A DNA stretch of 64,000 bases, taken from assembly GCA_016710645.1 (NCBI GenBank), contig JADJVI010000032.1, forward strand, positions 43,780-107,779, given 5' to 3'. Of this stretch, positions 52,812 through 61,190 are shown one piece after another. Origin of the DNA: Actinomycetales bacterium (GTDB taxonomy: Bacteria > Actinomycetota > Actinomycetes > Actinomycetales > Dermatophilaceae). Every line of letters starts with the position of its first letter. The stretch's first letter is position 1. The translations under genes and the position numbers were made by a program. A model generated the notes under the pieces. The model was not told the origin of the DNA, ran no database searches, and was given only the letters and a program-made list of their open reading frames with translations.

Positions 52812-53930
52812 GTGGACAGCAACGAGACTCGACCCCAGCAGATGCGTGGCCTGGTGGCCCTCGCGGCCCTGTCGCTCGTGCTCGCCGGGTGCACCGCGAC
52901 CGCCAGCACACCCACCACCCCCACCACCGCCGCGGGCACATCTTCCGCGCTCACCTCGACCTCGGCAGTCACTCCCCCCGCCACCCCCAGTCCGAGCGCC
53001 GAGCCATCGGTGACGGTTCCCACCCCGGTCGCGCCCTCCCTCTTGGCCGAAGGCGCAACCGGCGACAAGGTGCGCGATCTGCAGGCCCGGCTCAAGCAAC
53101 TCTCCCTCTACGACGAGACCGTCGACGGCGTCTACGGTCCGGTCACCACCAGCGGCGTGCGCGGGTTTCAGACCAAGAACACCCTGACCGCCACCGGAGC
53201 CCTGGACCAGGCCACATACGACGCCCTCATCGCCGCCACGAAGAACCCGAGCGCCGAAGACCTTGCCGGCCATCTGATCCCCGGCCCGGCACTGCTGAAG
53301 GCCGGCTCCAAGGGGGCCCAGGTCCGCGACCTGCAGGCGCGCCTCAAGCAGATCGGCTGGTGGTCCGGTGACGTCACCGACACCTACGGGAGCCAGACCA
53401 AGGCGGCCGTCACGGGCTTCCAGGCCAAGCGCGGCATCCCCGAGACGGGAGAGGTCGACCAGCGCACTCTCGACCGCCTGCGGGCCATGACCCGCAAGCC
53501 CACCTCCGACGACCTCAACAACGTCAAGCCCAAGCCGGCAGCTGGACTCACCACCAACGGTCTCGACCCGCGCTGCCTCACCGGCCGAGCCATGTGCGTC
53601 TCCAAAGCCACCAACAAGCTGGTGTGGGTCGTCGACGGCGTCCCATTGGCGCGGGTCGACGTGCGCTTCGGCAGCCAAGAGCTCCCTACTCGCGAGGGTT
53701 CCTTCAGGGTCTTCCAGAAGAGCCGCGACCACGTGTCGACGCTGTACCACACGTCGATGCCCTACGCGATGTTCTTCAGCGGTGGCCAGGCCGTGCACTA
53801 CTCCCCCGACTTCGCTGCCCGCGGCTACAACGGCGCCTCGCACGGATGCGTCAACGTCCGCGACCTCAAGACCATCACCTGGCTCTTCGACCAGGTGCGG
53901 ATCGGCGACGCGGTGATCGTCTACCGCTGA
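52812..53930 (+). CDS. L,D-transpeptidase lipoprotein with two peptidoglycan-binding domains
   Basis: 372 residues from GTG 52812 (ATG 52842 is an alternative). Signal MRGLVALAALSLVLAGC is a lipoprotein signal. A Ser/Thr/Pro linker is followed by two PG_binding_1 domains (GDKVRDLQARLKQLSLYDET and GAQVRDLQARLKQIGWWSGD), then a YkuD catalytic domain with the active-site His/Cys in SHGCVNVRDL. It forms 3-3 cross-links in peptidoglycan outside the membrane. Followed by the long terminator hairpin. Confidence 0.92.
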   Translation: MDSNETRPQQMRGLVALAALSLVLAGCTATASTPTTPTTAAGTSSALTSTSAVTPPATPSPSAEPSVTVPTPVAPSLLAEGATGDKVRDLQARLKQLSLYDETVDGVYGPVTTSGVRGFQTKNTLTATGALDQATYDALIAATKNPSAEDLAGHLIPGPALLKAGSKGAQVRDLQARLKQIGWWSGDVTDTYGSQTKAAVTGFQAKRGIPETGEVDQRTLDRLRAMTRKPTSDDLNNVKPKPAAGLTTNGLDPRCLTGRAMCVSKATNKLVWVVDGVPLARVDVRFGSQELPTREGSFRVFQKSRDHVSTLYHTSMPYAMFFSGGQAVHYSPDFAARGYNGASHGCVNVRDLKTITWLFDQVRIGDAVIVYR

Positions 53931-53959
53931 AACCAGCGCACGAGGCTCACGACGAGCCT

Positions 53960-54009
53960 GGTATGCCGTGGGGCCGGGTTCCGACTGGAACCCGGCCCCA
54001 CGGCATACC
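53960..54009 (+). terminator. Long terminator hairpin built from two GTATGCCG words
   Basis: Two perfect 23-bp arms separated by GACT. The 5' arm starts GGTATGCCGTGGGG and the 3' arm ends CCACGGCATACC, so each arm contains the dispersed word in opposite orientation. It lies 30 bp past the L,D-transpeptidase stop and ahead of the tRNA genes, which are on the other strand, so it could stop transcription in both directions. Confidence 0.9.
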
Positions 54010-54077
54010 GGGAACGTCTTTGGGGCGCAACGGAACCGGACATGACAATGGCCCGGACCGAAGTCCGGGCCATCACG

Positions 54078-54150
54078 TAGCCCCGACGGGATTCGAACCC
54101 GCGCTACCGCCTTGAGAGGGCGGCGTGCTAGGCCGCTACACAACGGGGCC
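54078..54150 (-). tRNA. tRNA-Glu (CUC)
   Basis: 73 nt. Acceptor GGCCCCG pairs with CGGGGCT (one G-U), T-arm GGTTCGAATCC, anticodon stem CCGCC/GGCGG with loop CTCTCAA, so anticodon CUC. CCA is not encoded. Near gltX, which would charge it. Confidence 0.95.
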
Positions 54151-54259
54151 CTAGCGCATCCGGCAGGGGATGAGCCCTGCGGACACCGGTGGAAACCTTA
54201 CCGGTCACCGGAGCTTTCCACCGAATCGTCCGGACCGGACCCAAGAGGGCCAGCCGGAG

Positions 54260-54331
54260 CTGGGGTACCAGGACTCGAACCTAGAATAACTGAACCAGAA
54301 TCAGTCGTGTTGCCAATTACACCATACCCCA
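54260..54331 (-). tRNA. tRNA-Gln (CUG)
   Basis: 72 nt. Acceptor TGGGGTA pairs with TACCCCA, discriminator G, anticodon stem ACTGA/TCAGT with loop TTCTGGT, so anticodon CUG. T-arm GGTTCGAGTCC. CCA not encoded. In actinobacteria it is normally charged with Glu by GltX and amidated by GatCAB. Confidence 0.95.
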
Positions 54332-54457
54332 TGGGGTATCACTGCTCGCGCGCCGCACGTCAAGACGTGAGCCTTCGAGAGTGAACCGGAGAGCGATGTT
54401 ACCGGTCCGGCTGGGATGCCCCAAATCGCCGAGCCCGCCCTCAGCCAGCCACACGAG

Positions 54458-55984
54458 TCACACCGTGTCGCGAAAGGCCTGCAGCCGAGCCAGGGTCGAG
54501 GTCTTGCCGAGGATCTCCATCGACTCGAACAGGGGAGGCGAGATGCGCTGCCCGGAGACGGCAGTCCGCAGCGGCCCGAAGGCCGCCTTGGGCTTGACTC
54601 CGAGCCCGGTGACGATGGCCTCGCGCAGCACCTCCTCGATGCGAGCGGCATTCCAGGCCGACTCCGCACCCAAGAGTCCTGTCCCGTGATCGTCGATATC
54701 GCCCAGGGCGCGCACGGCAGCGTCGAGGACCTCCGGCGAGCGAGCATCCAGCGTGGCGCGGGCATCCGCAGCGATCTCGATGACATCGTCGCCGAGGTAG
54801 AAGGGGGCAACCAACGCCACAGCGTCGGTGAGCTTGACGATGCGGGTCTGGATGAGCGCGGCGATCTGCTTGAGGCGGGCCAGCTCACCCAGGGAAGGGT
54901 TGTCCGACAGGATCCCCCCCGCTTCGAGGAAGGGCAGCAGCCGCGAGGCGAACTCCCCCACCTCGAGGCTGCGGATCCACACCCCGTTGAGCCAGTCCAG
55001 CTTGTCGAGGTTGAACATCGAGCCGGCCGGATTGACCTTGGCCCAGTCGAACCGCTGGGCGAATTCCTCGAACGTGAAGACCTCACGCTCACTGCCGTCC
55101 TCTTCCAAGATCGGCGGATATCCCTGCAGGGCAAGGAAATTGACGAGAGCCTCGGGCAAATAGCCCTGCTCACGGAACCACGTCAAGCGGGCCCACGGGC
55201 TCTTGCGCTTGGAGATCTTGGCCTTCTTCTCATCGCGCAGCAGCGGCATATGGGCGAACTGCGGCGGCGTGAGACCGAGCCACCGATAGAGCAGCAGGTG
55301 CTTGGGCGTCGAGGAGATCCACTCCTGCCCACGCACGACGTGGGTGATGCCCATCTCGTGGTCGTCGACGACGACAGCCAGGTGATAGGTCGGGAAGCCG
55401 TCGGTCTTGAGGATGACCTGGTCGTCGGGCATGGGGGCATCGATCCGACCGGCGATGAGGTCAACGAAGCTCGTGTCGAGGTCGTCGGGGATGCGCATCC
55501 GCACGACCGGGGTCTCGCTGAACCCGGGCAGGGCTGCGCGCTCGTCGCGGGTCTTGCCCAGGCAGAGCCGGTCGTAGCCGGTGGGCTGCTTGCGTCGCTG
55601 CTGCTCCTCGCGCATCTGGGTCAGCCGCTCGGTCGAGCACCAGCAGTGGTAGGCATGGCCCTCGCGCAGCAGCCGCTCGACATACGGCGCGTAGGTGTCG
55701 AGCCGCTCGGACTGGCGGTAGGGCGCGCACGGTCCGCCGATGTCCGGGCCCTCGTCCCAGGTCAGTCCCAGCCAGTGCAGGGTGTCGAAGATCTGGTCCT
55801 CACTGCCGGCATGCAGCCGGGCCCGGTCGGTGTCCTCGATCCGCAGGATGAACCGCCCGCCGCGCTGCCGGGCGAAGGCGAGGTCGAACATCGACATGTA
55901 TGCCGTGCCGACGTGAGGATCGCCGGTCGGGGACGGGGCGACGCGCAGGCGCACGGCGCCCGGGAGGGTCTTGGTGGCTGTCAT
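54458..55984 (-). CDS. gltX: Glutamate-tRNA ligase
   Basis: 508 residues. Class I synthetase: N-terminal VAPSPTGDPHVGTAYM (HIGH region), GVRGQEWISS-type editing-free core (VVRGQEWISSTPKHLLLYRW) and the KMSKS motif as KISKRK (about 255-260). The C-terminal helical anticodon-binding domain is full length. ATG behind GAGGGGA. Lies just upstream of tRNA-Gln and tRNA-Glu on the same strand, suggesting common expression. No GlnRS is seen, so it is probably non-discriminating (inference). Confidence 0.96.
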   Translation of the reverse strand: MTATKTLPGAVRLRVAPSPTGDPHVGTAYMSMFDLAFARQRGGRFILRIEDTDRARLHAGSEDQIFDTLHWLGLTWDEGPDIGGPCAPYRQSERLDTYAPYVERLLREGHAYHCWCSTERLTQMREEQQRRKQPTGYDRLCLGKTRDERAALPGFSETPVVRMRIPDDLDTSFVDLIAGRIDAPMPDDQVILKTDGFPTYHLAVVVDDHEMGITHVVRGQEWISSTPKHLLLYRWLGLTPPQFAHMPLLRDEKKAKISKRKSPWARLTWFREQGYLPEALVNFLALQGYPPILEEDGSEREVFTFEEFAQRFDWAKVNPAGSMFNLDKLDWLNGVWIRSLEVGEFASRLLPFLEAGGILSDNPSLGELARLKQIAALIQTRIVKLTDAVALVAPFYLGDDVIEIAADARATLDARSPEVLDAAVRALGDIDDHGTGLLGAESAWNAARIEEVLREAIVTGLGVKPKAAFGPLRTAVSGQRISPPLFESMEILGKTSTLARLQAFRDTV

Positions 55985-56047
55985 GGTCCCCTCAGCGTAG
56001 AGCCTGACCGTCGCGCAGCAGCCGAGGCCGCGATCGCGACGCGGTGC

Positions 56048-56830
56048 TCAGCGCCGCCGCAGGAAGGGGTTATCGAGCACGCCGATGCCCTCGATGTCGA
56101 CGGCGACGCGTTGCCCGGCCTCGACCGGTCCCACCCCGGCTGGCGTGCCAGTGAGGATGACGTCGCCGGGCAGCAGGGTGAAGGCCGCCGACGCGTAGGC
56201 GATCAACTCGGCCACGCCGTGGATCATGTCGGCCGTCGTGCCATCCTGGACGACCTGGCCGTCCAGCCGCGTGCGGATCCGCAGCCCGGCCGGATCGAGA
56301 TCGGTCTCGATCCACGGGCCCAGCGGGCACGAGGTGTCAAAACCCTTGGCGCGGGCCCATTGACCGTCCGAGCGCTGCCAGTTGCGGGCAGAGACGTCGT
56401 TAGCGCAGGTGTAGCCGAAGACGCACTCCAATGCCTGCTCGATGCGCACGTCCTTGCAGATCTTGCCGATGACGACGGCGAGTTCGCCCTCGTAGTGCAC
56501 CTCGGTTGCCCCCGGGGGCAGGATGACCGGGTCGCCCGGGCCGCCCACGGCGGTGTTCGGCACGAGGAACATCATCGGTTCTGCGGGCACCTCGTTGCCG
56601 AGTTCGCGAGCATGATCGGCGTAATTCCGCCCGATCCCCACCACCTTGCTGCGCGGGATGACCGGCGCCAGCAGCCGCACGTCATCGAGTGGCACAGGGG
56701 CTCCACCGGCCGGACGCACCCCGAGATAGAGCGGATCTCCTTGCAGCGGCATGACCACCGCGTCCGGTCCGTCGCCTTGCACGACCCCGTATGCCGGGTC
56801 CTCACCGATGGTGTATCTCGCGATGCGCAC
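56048..56830 (-). CDS. Fumarylacetoacetate hydrolase (FAH)-family protein
   Basis: 260 residues. FAH core: VVGIGRNYADHARELGNEVP, FLVPNTAVGGPGDPVILPPG, VHYEGELAVVIGKICKDVRI (metal Glu), GYTCANDVSARNWQ and VILTGTPAGVGPVEAGQRV. These enzymes hydrolyse or decarboxylate diketo acids (e.g. acylpyruvates). Sits upstream of gltX on the same strand with a 63-bp gap. Substrate cannot be told from sequence. Confidence 0.93.
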   Translation of the reverse strand: MRIARYTIGEDPAYGVVQGDGPDAVVMPLQGDPLYLGVRPAGGAPVPLDDVRLLAPVIPRSKVVGIGRNYADHARELGNEVPAEPMMFLVPNTAVGGPGDPVILPPGATEVHYEGELAVVIGKICKDVRIEQALECVFGYTCANDVSARNWQRSDGQWARAKGFDTSCPLGPWIETDLDPAGLRIRTRLDGQVVQDGTTADMIHGVAELIAYASAAFTLLPGDVILTGTPAGVGPVEAGQRVAVDIEGIGVLDNPFLRRR

Positions 56831-56839
56831 GCCCCGACT

Positions 56840-57715
56840 CTAGCCAGCGGCGAGGGGCTCCATCGCGTCCAGGGCCGCGATCACCGAGGTGGCGAGGACG
56901 GCATACCCGGTGTCGTTGGTGTGGATGTCACCGAGGGTGCACATCCAGGTCCACTGGCAGATCCGCGCGACGTTGAGGGGCACCTGCATCCCGCCCCCGA
57001 ACGGCACGAGGGTCCAGACCGTGCTGGAGAAGGCGCCCGCAACGTCGGCCCCTACACCCCCGACCGAGGTGGCTGCCGCCACGAGGCCGGCGTTGAAGGC
57101 CTGCAGTCCACCTGTCGTCGTCCGCGCCAGGACCTGGCCGGATGACCCGGTGAGCCACGCGGCGAGGAAGGGGTTGTAGTAAGTGAGCACGACGATCGAG
57201 GCATGCGGTGCGAGGGCGCGCAGCTGAGCGAGGATGGCCCGGGCATTGGCATGCACGGTGCCCATGGCACGCACGAAACACGCCTGGTCTAGCGACCCGC
57301 CGGCCGCGCATCGGGTGATGTCGTTGGCGCCGATATCGATGGTGACGACCCGCACGAATTGGCCGTGGGCGTGCAGGAAGTCGCGGGCCGCCGCAAGTTG
57401 GGAGCCGGCGGCGTAGGTGCACCGACCGCCTTCGAGCATGGTCACGGTTGTCTCGCCCGAGCAGGCGAGGTTGACCAGTGCAGTCTTGGGAGCGGACCGC
57501 TGCACCGCGGTGAGCACCTGACCGACATAGCCGCCAGCGCGGTCGTCTCCGACACCGGGTTGGTAGCCGGCGGCAAGCGAGTCGCCGAGCGCGAGGTAGT
57601 AGCCCTTGGCATTGGCGCGCCCCTGCGGCGACGGGTCGGCGCTGGCGGTGGGGGCGACCAGCGCTCCGGCCGCTCCGAGCAGGACGGTGAGGACCACGAC
57701 CACGAGGCGTCTCAT
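56840..57715 (-). CDS. Secreted SGNH/GDSL hydrolase
   Basis: 291 residues. Sec signal MRRLVVVVLTVLLGAAGALV ending in ASA-D. GDSL block YLALGDSLAAGYQPG with nucleophilic Ser, oxyanion residues in DIGANDITRC, and the catalytic Asp/His in GDIHTNDTGYAVL. Four to six Cys suggest disulfides outside the cell. Likely a secreted lipase or esterase. Ten bp ahead of the FAH gene, so possibly co-transcribed. Confidence 0.92.
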   Translation of the reverse strand: MRRLVVVVLTVLLGAAGALVAPTASADPSPQGRANAKGYYLALGDSLAAGYQPGVGDDRAGGYVGQVLTAVQRSAPKTALVNLACSGETTVTMLEGGRCTYAAGSQLAAARDFLHAHGQFVRVVTIDIGANDITRCAAGGSLDQACFVRAMGTVHANARAILAQLRALAPHASIVVLTYYNPFLAAWLTGSSGQVLARTTTGGLQAFNAGLVAAATSVGGVGADVAGAFSSTVWTLVPFGGGMQVPLNVARICQWTWMCTLGDIHTNDTGYAVLATSVIAALDAMEPLAAG

Positions 57716-57826
57716 GCTGCCAGGATGACACCAGCTGTGATCTGGCACACAGCTTTCCCGACATTGCCAGCAGTGTGCCCTTGCCGAGGGCTGGGCCGCG
57801 CGCCGGTCCGACTACCCTGGCGACCC

Positions 57827-58717
57827 GTGGAGATCGTCCTGGCGCGGCCCGAGTGGGAGGCAGCAGCTCGCCGGCACGCCGAGCGAGCCGACCAGCTCAC
57901 TGCTGGCCATCGCCGGCGGCGCGCCACGGGCACTCCGCACGCCGTCGAGGACTTCCTGTTCACCTACTACCGCTTTTCGCCGACCGCCCTGCGCCGCTGG
58001 TCACCGGGGATCGACGTCCTGCTGCAGGACGCCCGGGGGTCCGACACCGCTGGACAGCGCTTCATGGCGTCGACGGGCCGTGATGTGCGGGTGGACCGGA
58101 CGGCATACCTGCAGGAGCGTGGCGAACTCGCGCTTTTCGTGCGGGAATTGGCGCTTGCGACGGCCGACCGTGCCCCGCAGTGGGGGTGCTTCGCCAGGCA
58201 CGAGTGGGCCATGGTCTACCGGCAGGAGCCCGGCCAGGTGCGTCACCAGAGCCTGCCGCTGCGACTGTCCCCGGGCGAGGCCGAAACGGTTGTCGAAGCC
58301 ACGCCCCTGGTCTGCACGCACTTCGACGCCTACCGCTTCTTCACCCCGCCCGCGCTCCCGCTCAACACCCGTGAACTCACCCGAGCCGCGGTGCTCGACC
58401 AGGAACAGCCCGGATGCCTCCATGCCGGCATGGACCTCTACAAATGGGCCATGAAACTCGCCCCGGGGATCCCCGCGGAGCTCGCCCTGGACTGTTTCGA
58501 ACTGGCGCTGCGGCTGCGGGAACTCGACATGCGGGCCTCGCCCTACGACGTGACGTCGTTGGGCTACACCCCCATCGAGATCGAAAAACCCTCCGGGAGA
58601 GCCGAGTTCACGTCACTGCAACGCGAGTATGCCGGGTCCGCCCAGACCCTGCGCGGGCGCCTGGTCGAGGCCTGCGACCGGATCGTGGGCGAGCAGCTGC
58701 TCGGTCAACGCCAGTAG
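57827..58717 (+). CDS. Conserved actinobacterial protein, often labelled 3-methyladenine DNA glycosylase
   Basis: 296 residues from a GTG. The motif PHAVEDFLFTYYRFSPTALR near the N-terminus and HFDAYRFFTPPALPLNTREL in the middle are conserved among actinobacterial homologues that databases often call 3-methyladenine DNA glycosylase; I see no H2TH or other glycosylase motif, so that label is doubtful. Other blocks: GCLHAGMDLYKWAMKLAPGI, DMRASPYDVTSLGYTPIEIE. Its last 13 bp overlap the convergent GNAT gene. Confidence 0.8.
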   Translation: MEIVLARPEWEAAARRHAERADQLTAGHRRRRATGTPHAVEDFLFTYYRFSPTALRRWSPGIDVLLQDARGSDTAGQRFMASTGRDVRVDRTAYLQERGELALFVRELALATADRAPQWGCFARHEWAMVYRQEPGQVRHQSLPLRLSPGEAETVVEATPLVCTHFDAYRFFTPPALPLNTRELTRAAVLDQEQPGCLHAGMDLYKWAMKLAPGIPAELALDCFELALRLRELDMRASPYDVTSLGYTPIEIEKPSGRAEFTSLQREYAGSAQTLRGRLVEACDRIVGEQLLGQRQ

Positions 58718-59277
58718 GTCGCTCGCGGTCCGCGACCACCCTGACCGGTCGTCGGCAGGGTCTTGCACAGCAGCGGGAGGATTCGGCCGGGCACCGAACC
58801 GCTGAGCCGCTCGCCCACCTTGACGGCCCCGACCTGCTCGTAGAACCCCTCCGATTGTGGATCGGATTCGATGTAGATCCTGCGCCAACCACGAGCCATG
58901 GCAGCCTGCACCGCGGCTTGGAAGAGCACCCGGCCGACGCCAGCGCCGATGAAGTCCGGCTCGACGAACAGCATGTCCAGTTCCCCTGCGGCAGAACCGG
59001 ACTGGGCATCAGCCCGGTGTTCGGCCGGCAGCGGGCCGCTCACCGGACCAAGCAGGTAGAAGCCAGCCAACACCCCGTCGACATCGGCGACCACTGCCGA
59101 AGCCGCCTGGGCCGCGGTCAAGGTGAGCTCAGCACGGAAGGCGGACATCAGCGAGTCTGAATAGCCCCAGAATGCCTTGCTGCGGAAGGCCAGGTCGCTC
59201 AGGACTGCGGCGTCGCCGGCCGACGCGGGGCGCAGCACGAGACCGCCCTGCACCGGGGGCATGGTCGAGGTGCTCAT
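58705..59277 (-). CDS. GNAT-family N-acetyltransferase
   Basis: 190 residues. GNAT motif A is LDMLFVEPDFIGAGVGRVLF (the QxxGxG/A-type acetyl-CoA loop is FIGAGVG), preceded by VVADVDGVLAGFYLLG; motif B RRIYIESDPQSEGFYEQVGA. Substrate unknown. Its ATG overlaps the cimA stop (ATGA), so it is co-expressed with cimA. Confidence 0.88.
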   Translation of the reverse strand: MSTSTMPPVQGGLVLRPASAGDAAVLSDLAFRSKAFWGYSDSLMSAFRAELTLTAAQAASAVVADVDGVLAGFYLLGPVSGPLPAEHRADAQSGSAAGELDMLFVEPDFIGAGVGRVLFQAAVQAAMARGWRRIYIESDPQSEGFYEQVGAVKVGERLSGSVPGRILPLLCKTLPTTGQGGRGPRATYWR

Positions 59278-60872
59278 CGGGCCGGCACCCCCTGGCGGTT
59301 GAGGCCATAGGTGATGCCGTCGACCAGCGCTCGCCAACTCGCTTCGACGATGTTGGGGGCGACTCCGACGGTCTGCCAGGTGGTCTCGGAGTCGGCTGTC
59401 TCGATGAGCACGCGGGTGATCGCGTCGGTGCCGTGCGAGGCGTCGAGGATGCGCACCTTGAAGTCGACGAGTTCGAGGGACTCCAACTCCGGGTAGACCG
59501 GGCTCAGGGCCTGGCGCAGCGCGTGGTCGAGCGCGTTGACCGGGCCATTCCCCTCGCCGGTAGCGACATGGCGCCGTCCACCCGCGGTGAGCTTGACGGT
59601 GGCCTCCGAGGTGGCCTCCCCTGCCTCGCGGGCATCGGTGATGACCCGCCAGGACTCGACGTCGAAATAGCTCACGGCCTGGCCCAGGTGGCGGCGCAGC
59701 AACAACTCGAACGACGCGTCAGCCGCGTCGAAGGTCCAACCCTTGAGTTCCAGGTCCTTCACCTCGGCCAGCAGCCCGGCGACCAGGGTCGGCGAATCGG
59801 CGAGGTCGACGCCCATCTCGGCAGCCTTGAGCTCGATGCTCGCGCGGCCGGCCATGTCCGAGACCAGGGTGCGCATGGCGTTGCCGACCAGCGACGGGTC
59901 GGTGTGCTGGTAGAGGTCGGGGTCGACCTTGAGCGCGCTGGCGTGCAGCCCGGCCTTGTGCGCGAAGGCGCTTGCCCCCACATACGGCTGGCGGCTGTAG
60001 GGCGGCACATTGGTCACCTCACTGATCGCGTGGGCGATCCGGGTGGCCTCCTTAAGCCGCTCTGGCGCGACGACCTCGCGCCCCTGCTTGATCTGCAGGT
60101 TGGAGACCACGGTGAGGATGTTGGCGTTGCCGGTGCGCTCGCCATAGCCGTTGACGGTGCCCTGCACATGGGTCGCCCCCGCCTCGACAGCGGCCATGGA
60201 GTTGGCCACCGCACAGCCGGTGTCGTTGTGGCAGTGGATGCCGATCCGCGCGGCAGTGCCGTCGAGCACGTCGCGGACGACATCGGCCACCTGGCCGGGC
60301 AGCATGCCGCCGTTGGTGTCACAGAGAGCGATGACCTCGGCGCCGGACTCAGCCGCGGCGCGCACGCACTCCAGGGCGTAGTCACGGTCGAGCCGATACC
60401 CGTCAAAGAAGTGCTCGGCATCGACGAAGACCCGGCGGCCCTCGCCACGCAGGAAAGACACCGTGTCGCGGATCATCGCCAGGTTCTCGGCGAGGGTCGT
60501 GCGCAGCGCCTGCTCGACGTGGCGAGTGTGCGACTTTGCGACCAGAGTGACGACCGGAGCACCCGAGTCCAACAGCGCCCGCACCAGGACGTCGTCGGCG
60601 GCCTTACCACCGGCCCGACGGGTGGCCCCGAAGGCGGCCAGCGTGGCGTTGCGCAGGTCGAGCTCACGCTGGGCCCGCGCGAAGAACTCGGTGTCCTTGG
60701 GGTTGGCACCCGGCCAGCCACCCTCGATGAAGCCCACACCGAGGTCGTCCAGCGCCCGCGCAATCGCCAGCTTGTCCGATACCGAGAGGTTGAGACCCTC
60801 CTGCTGGGCGCCGTCGCGCAGCGTGGTGTCGTAGACGTGCAGGTCGGTCAGCGAGCTGGTCGTGCTGGACAT
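59274..60872 (-). CDS. cimA: (R)-citramalate synthase
   Basis: 532 residues. HMGL-like barrel: LHVYDTTLRDGAQQEGLNLS, GVGFIEGGWPGANPKDTEFF, RIGIHCHNDTGCAVANSMAA and TVNGYGERTGNANI; C-terminal LeuA-type dimer domain (ELVDFKVRILDASHGTDAIT). Joins pyruvate and acetyl-CoA to citramalate, a threonine-independent entry to isoleucine. The region upstream has a leader-peptide attenuator with Ile, Val and Thr codons, supporting an isoleucine role. ATG 60872 is favoured over an earlier ATG at 60899; neither has a strong Shine-Dalgarno. Confidence 0.92.
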   Translation of the reverse strand: MSSTTSSLTDLHVYDTTLRDGAQQEGLNLSVSDKLAIARALDDLGVGFIEGGWPGANPKDTEFFARAQRELDLRNATLAAFGATRRAGGKAADDVLVRALLDSGAPVVTLVAKSHTRHVEQALRTTLAENLAMIRDTVSFLRGEGRRVFVDAEHFFDGYRLDRDYALECVRAAAESGAEVIALCDTNGGMLPGQVADVVRDVLDGTAARIGIHCHNDTGCAVANSMAAVEAGATHVQGTVNGYGERTGNANILTVVSNLQIKQGREVVAPERLKEATRIAHAISEVTNVPPYSRQPYVGASAFAHKAGLHASALKVDPDLYQHTDPSLVGNAMRTLVSDMAGRASIELKAAEMGVDLADSPTLVAGLLAEVKDLELKGWTFDAADASFELLLRRHLGQAVSYFDVESWRVITDAREAGEATSEATVKLTAGGRRHVATGEGNGPVNALDHALRQALSPVYPELESLELVDFKVRILDASHGTDAITRVLIETADSETTWQTVGVAPNIVEASWRALVDGITYGLNRQGVPAR

Positions 60873-60977
60873 GTTCTCTGCGGCTTTCGGTCGAGGCATG
60901 AATGTCGTGAGCAGGGACTCGGGTCGATCGTTCCCCTCGGCGCTGTCGGAGCCGGTTGGGATGGCACCGGGACCAAC

Positions 60978-61006
60978 AAAAAGACCCCCCGGGGTGTGGG
61001 AGGTCT
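60978..61006 (-). terminator. Attenuator terminator of the cimA leader
   Basis: On the minus strand AGACCTCCC pairs with GGGGGGTCT (9 bp, one G-U) around ACACCCC, followed by TTTTTG. It is the only hairpin in the window with a clear U-run, and it lies between the leader peptide and cimA, about 105 nt before the cimA start. It fits premature termination. Confidence 0.8.
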
Positions 61007-61034
61007 GCGCGACGAGGAGATCGGCTCGTCGCGC
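61007..61034 (-). promoter_or_regulatory. Leader hairpin between peptide stop and terminator
   Basis: Perfect 10-bp arms GCGCGACGAG and CTCGTCGCGC around an 8-nt loop, starting one base after the leader peptide stop. A ribosome stalled on the peptide would cover or release it, so it is likely the pause or anti-antiterminator stem. Confidence 0.65.
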
Positions 61035-61085
61035 CTAGCTAATAACGATCGTGGTGACGGTGGTCACACGGGTCCCAAGGCTCAC
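61035..61085 (-). CDS. cimA leader peptide (Ile/Val/Thr codons)
   Basis: 16 codons, GTG start behind GGGAGG with 9-nt spacing, encoding MSLGTRVTTVTTIVIS then TAG. The last ten residues hold three Val, two Ile and four Thr. Control peptides of this kind make ribosomes stall when charged tRNA-Ile or tRNA-Val is short, letting transcription pass the terminator downstream. The peptide, hairpin and terminator are in the standard order. Expression is inferred. Confidence 0.75.
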   Translation of the reverse strand: MSLGTRVTTVTTIVIS

Positions 61086-61190
61086 GGGATGCAGCCTCCC
61101 ACACGAGGCGACCACACGGCATACCGTCTCGATATGCGGGACAGTCTGTCCATCTTCACTCCCCCGTCACCCGCTGGACACCAGCGCGGA

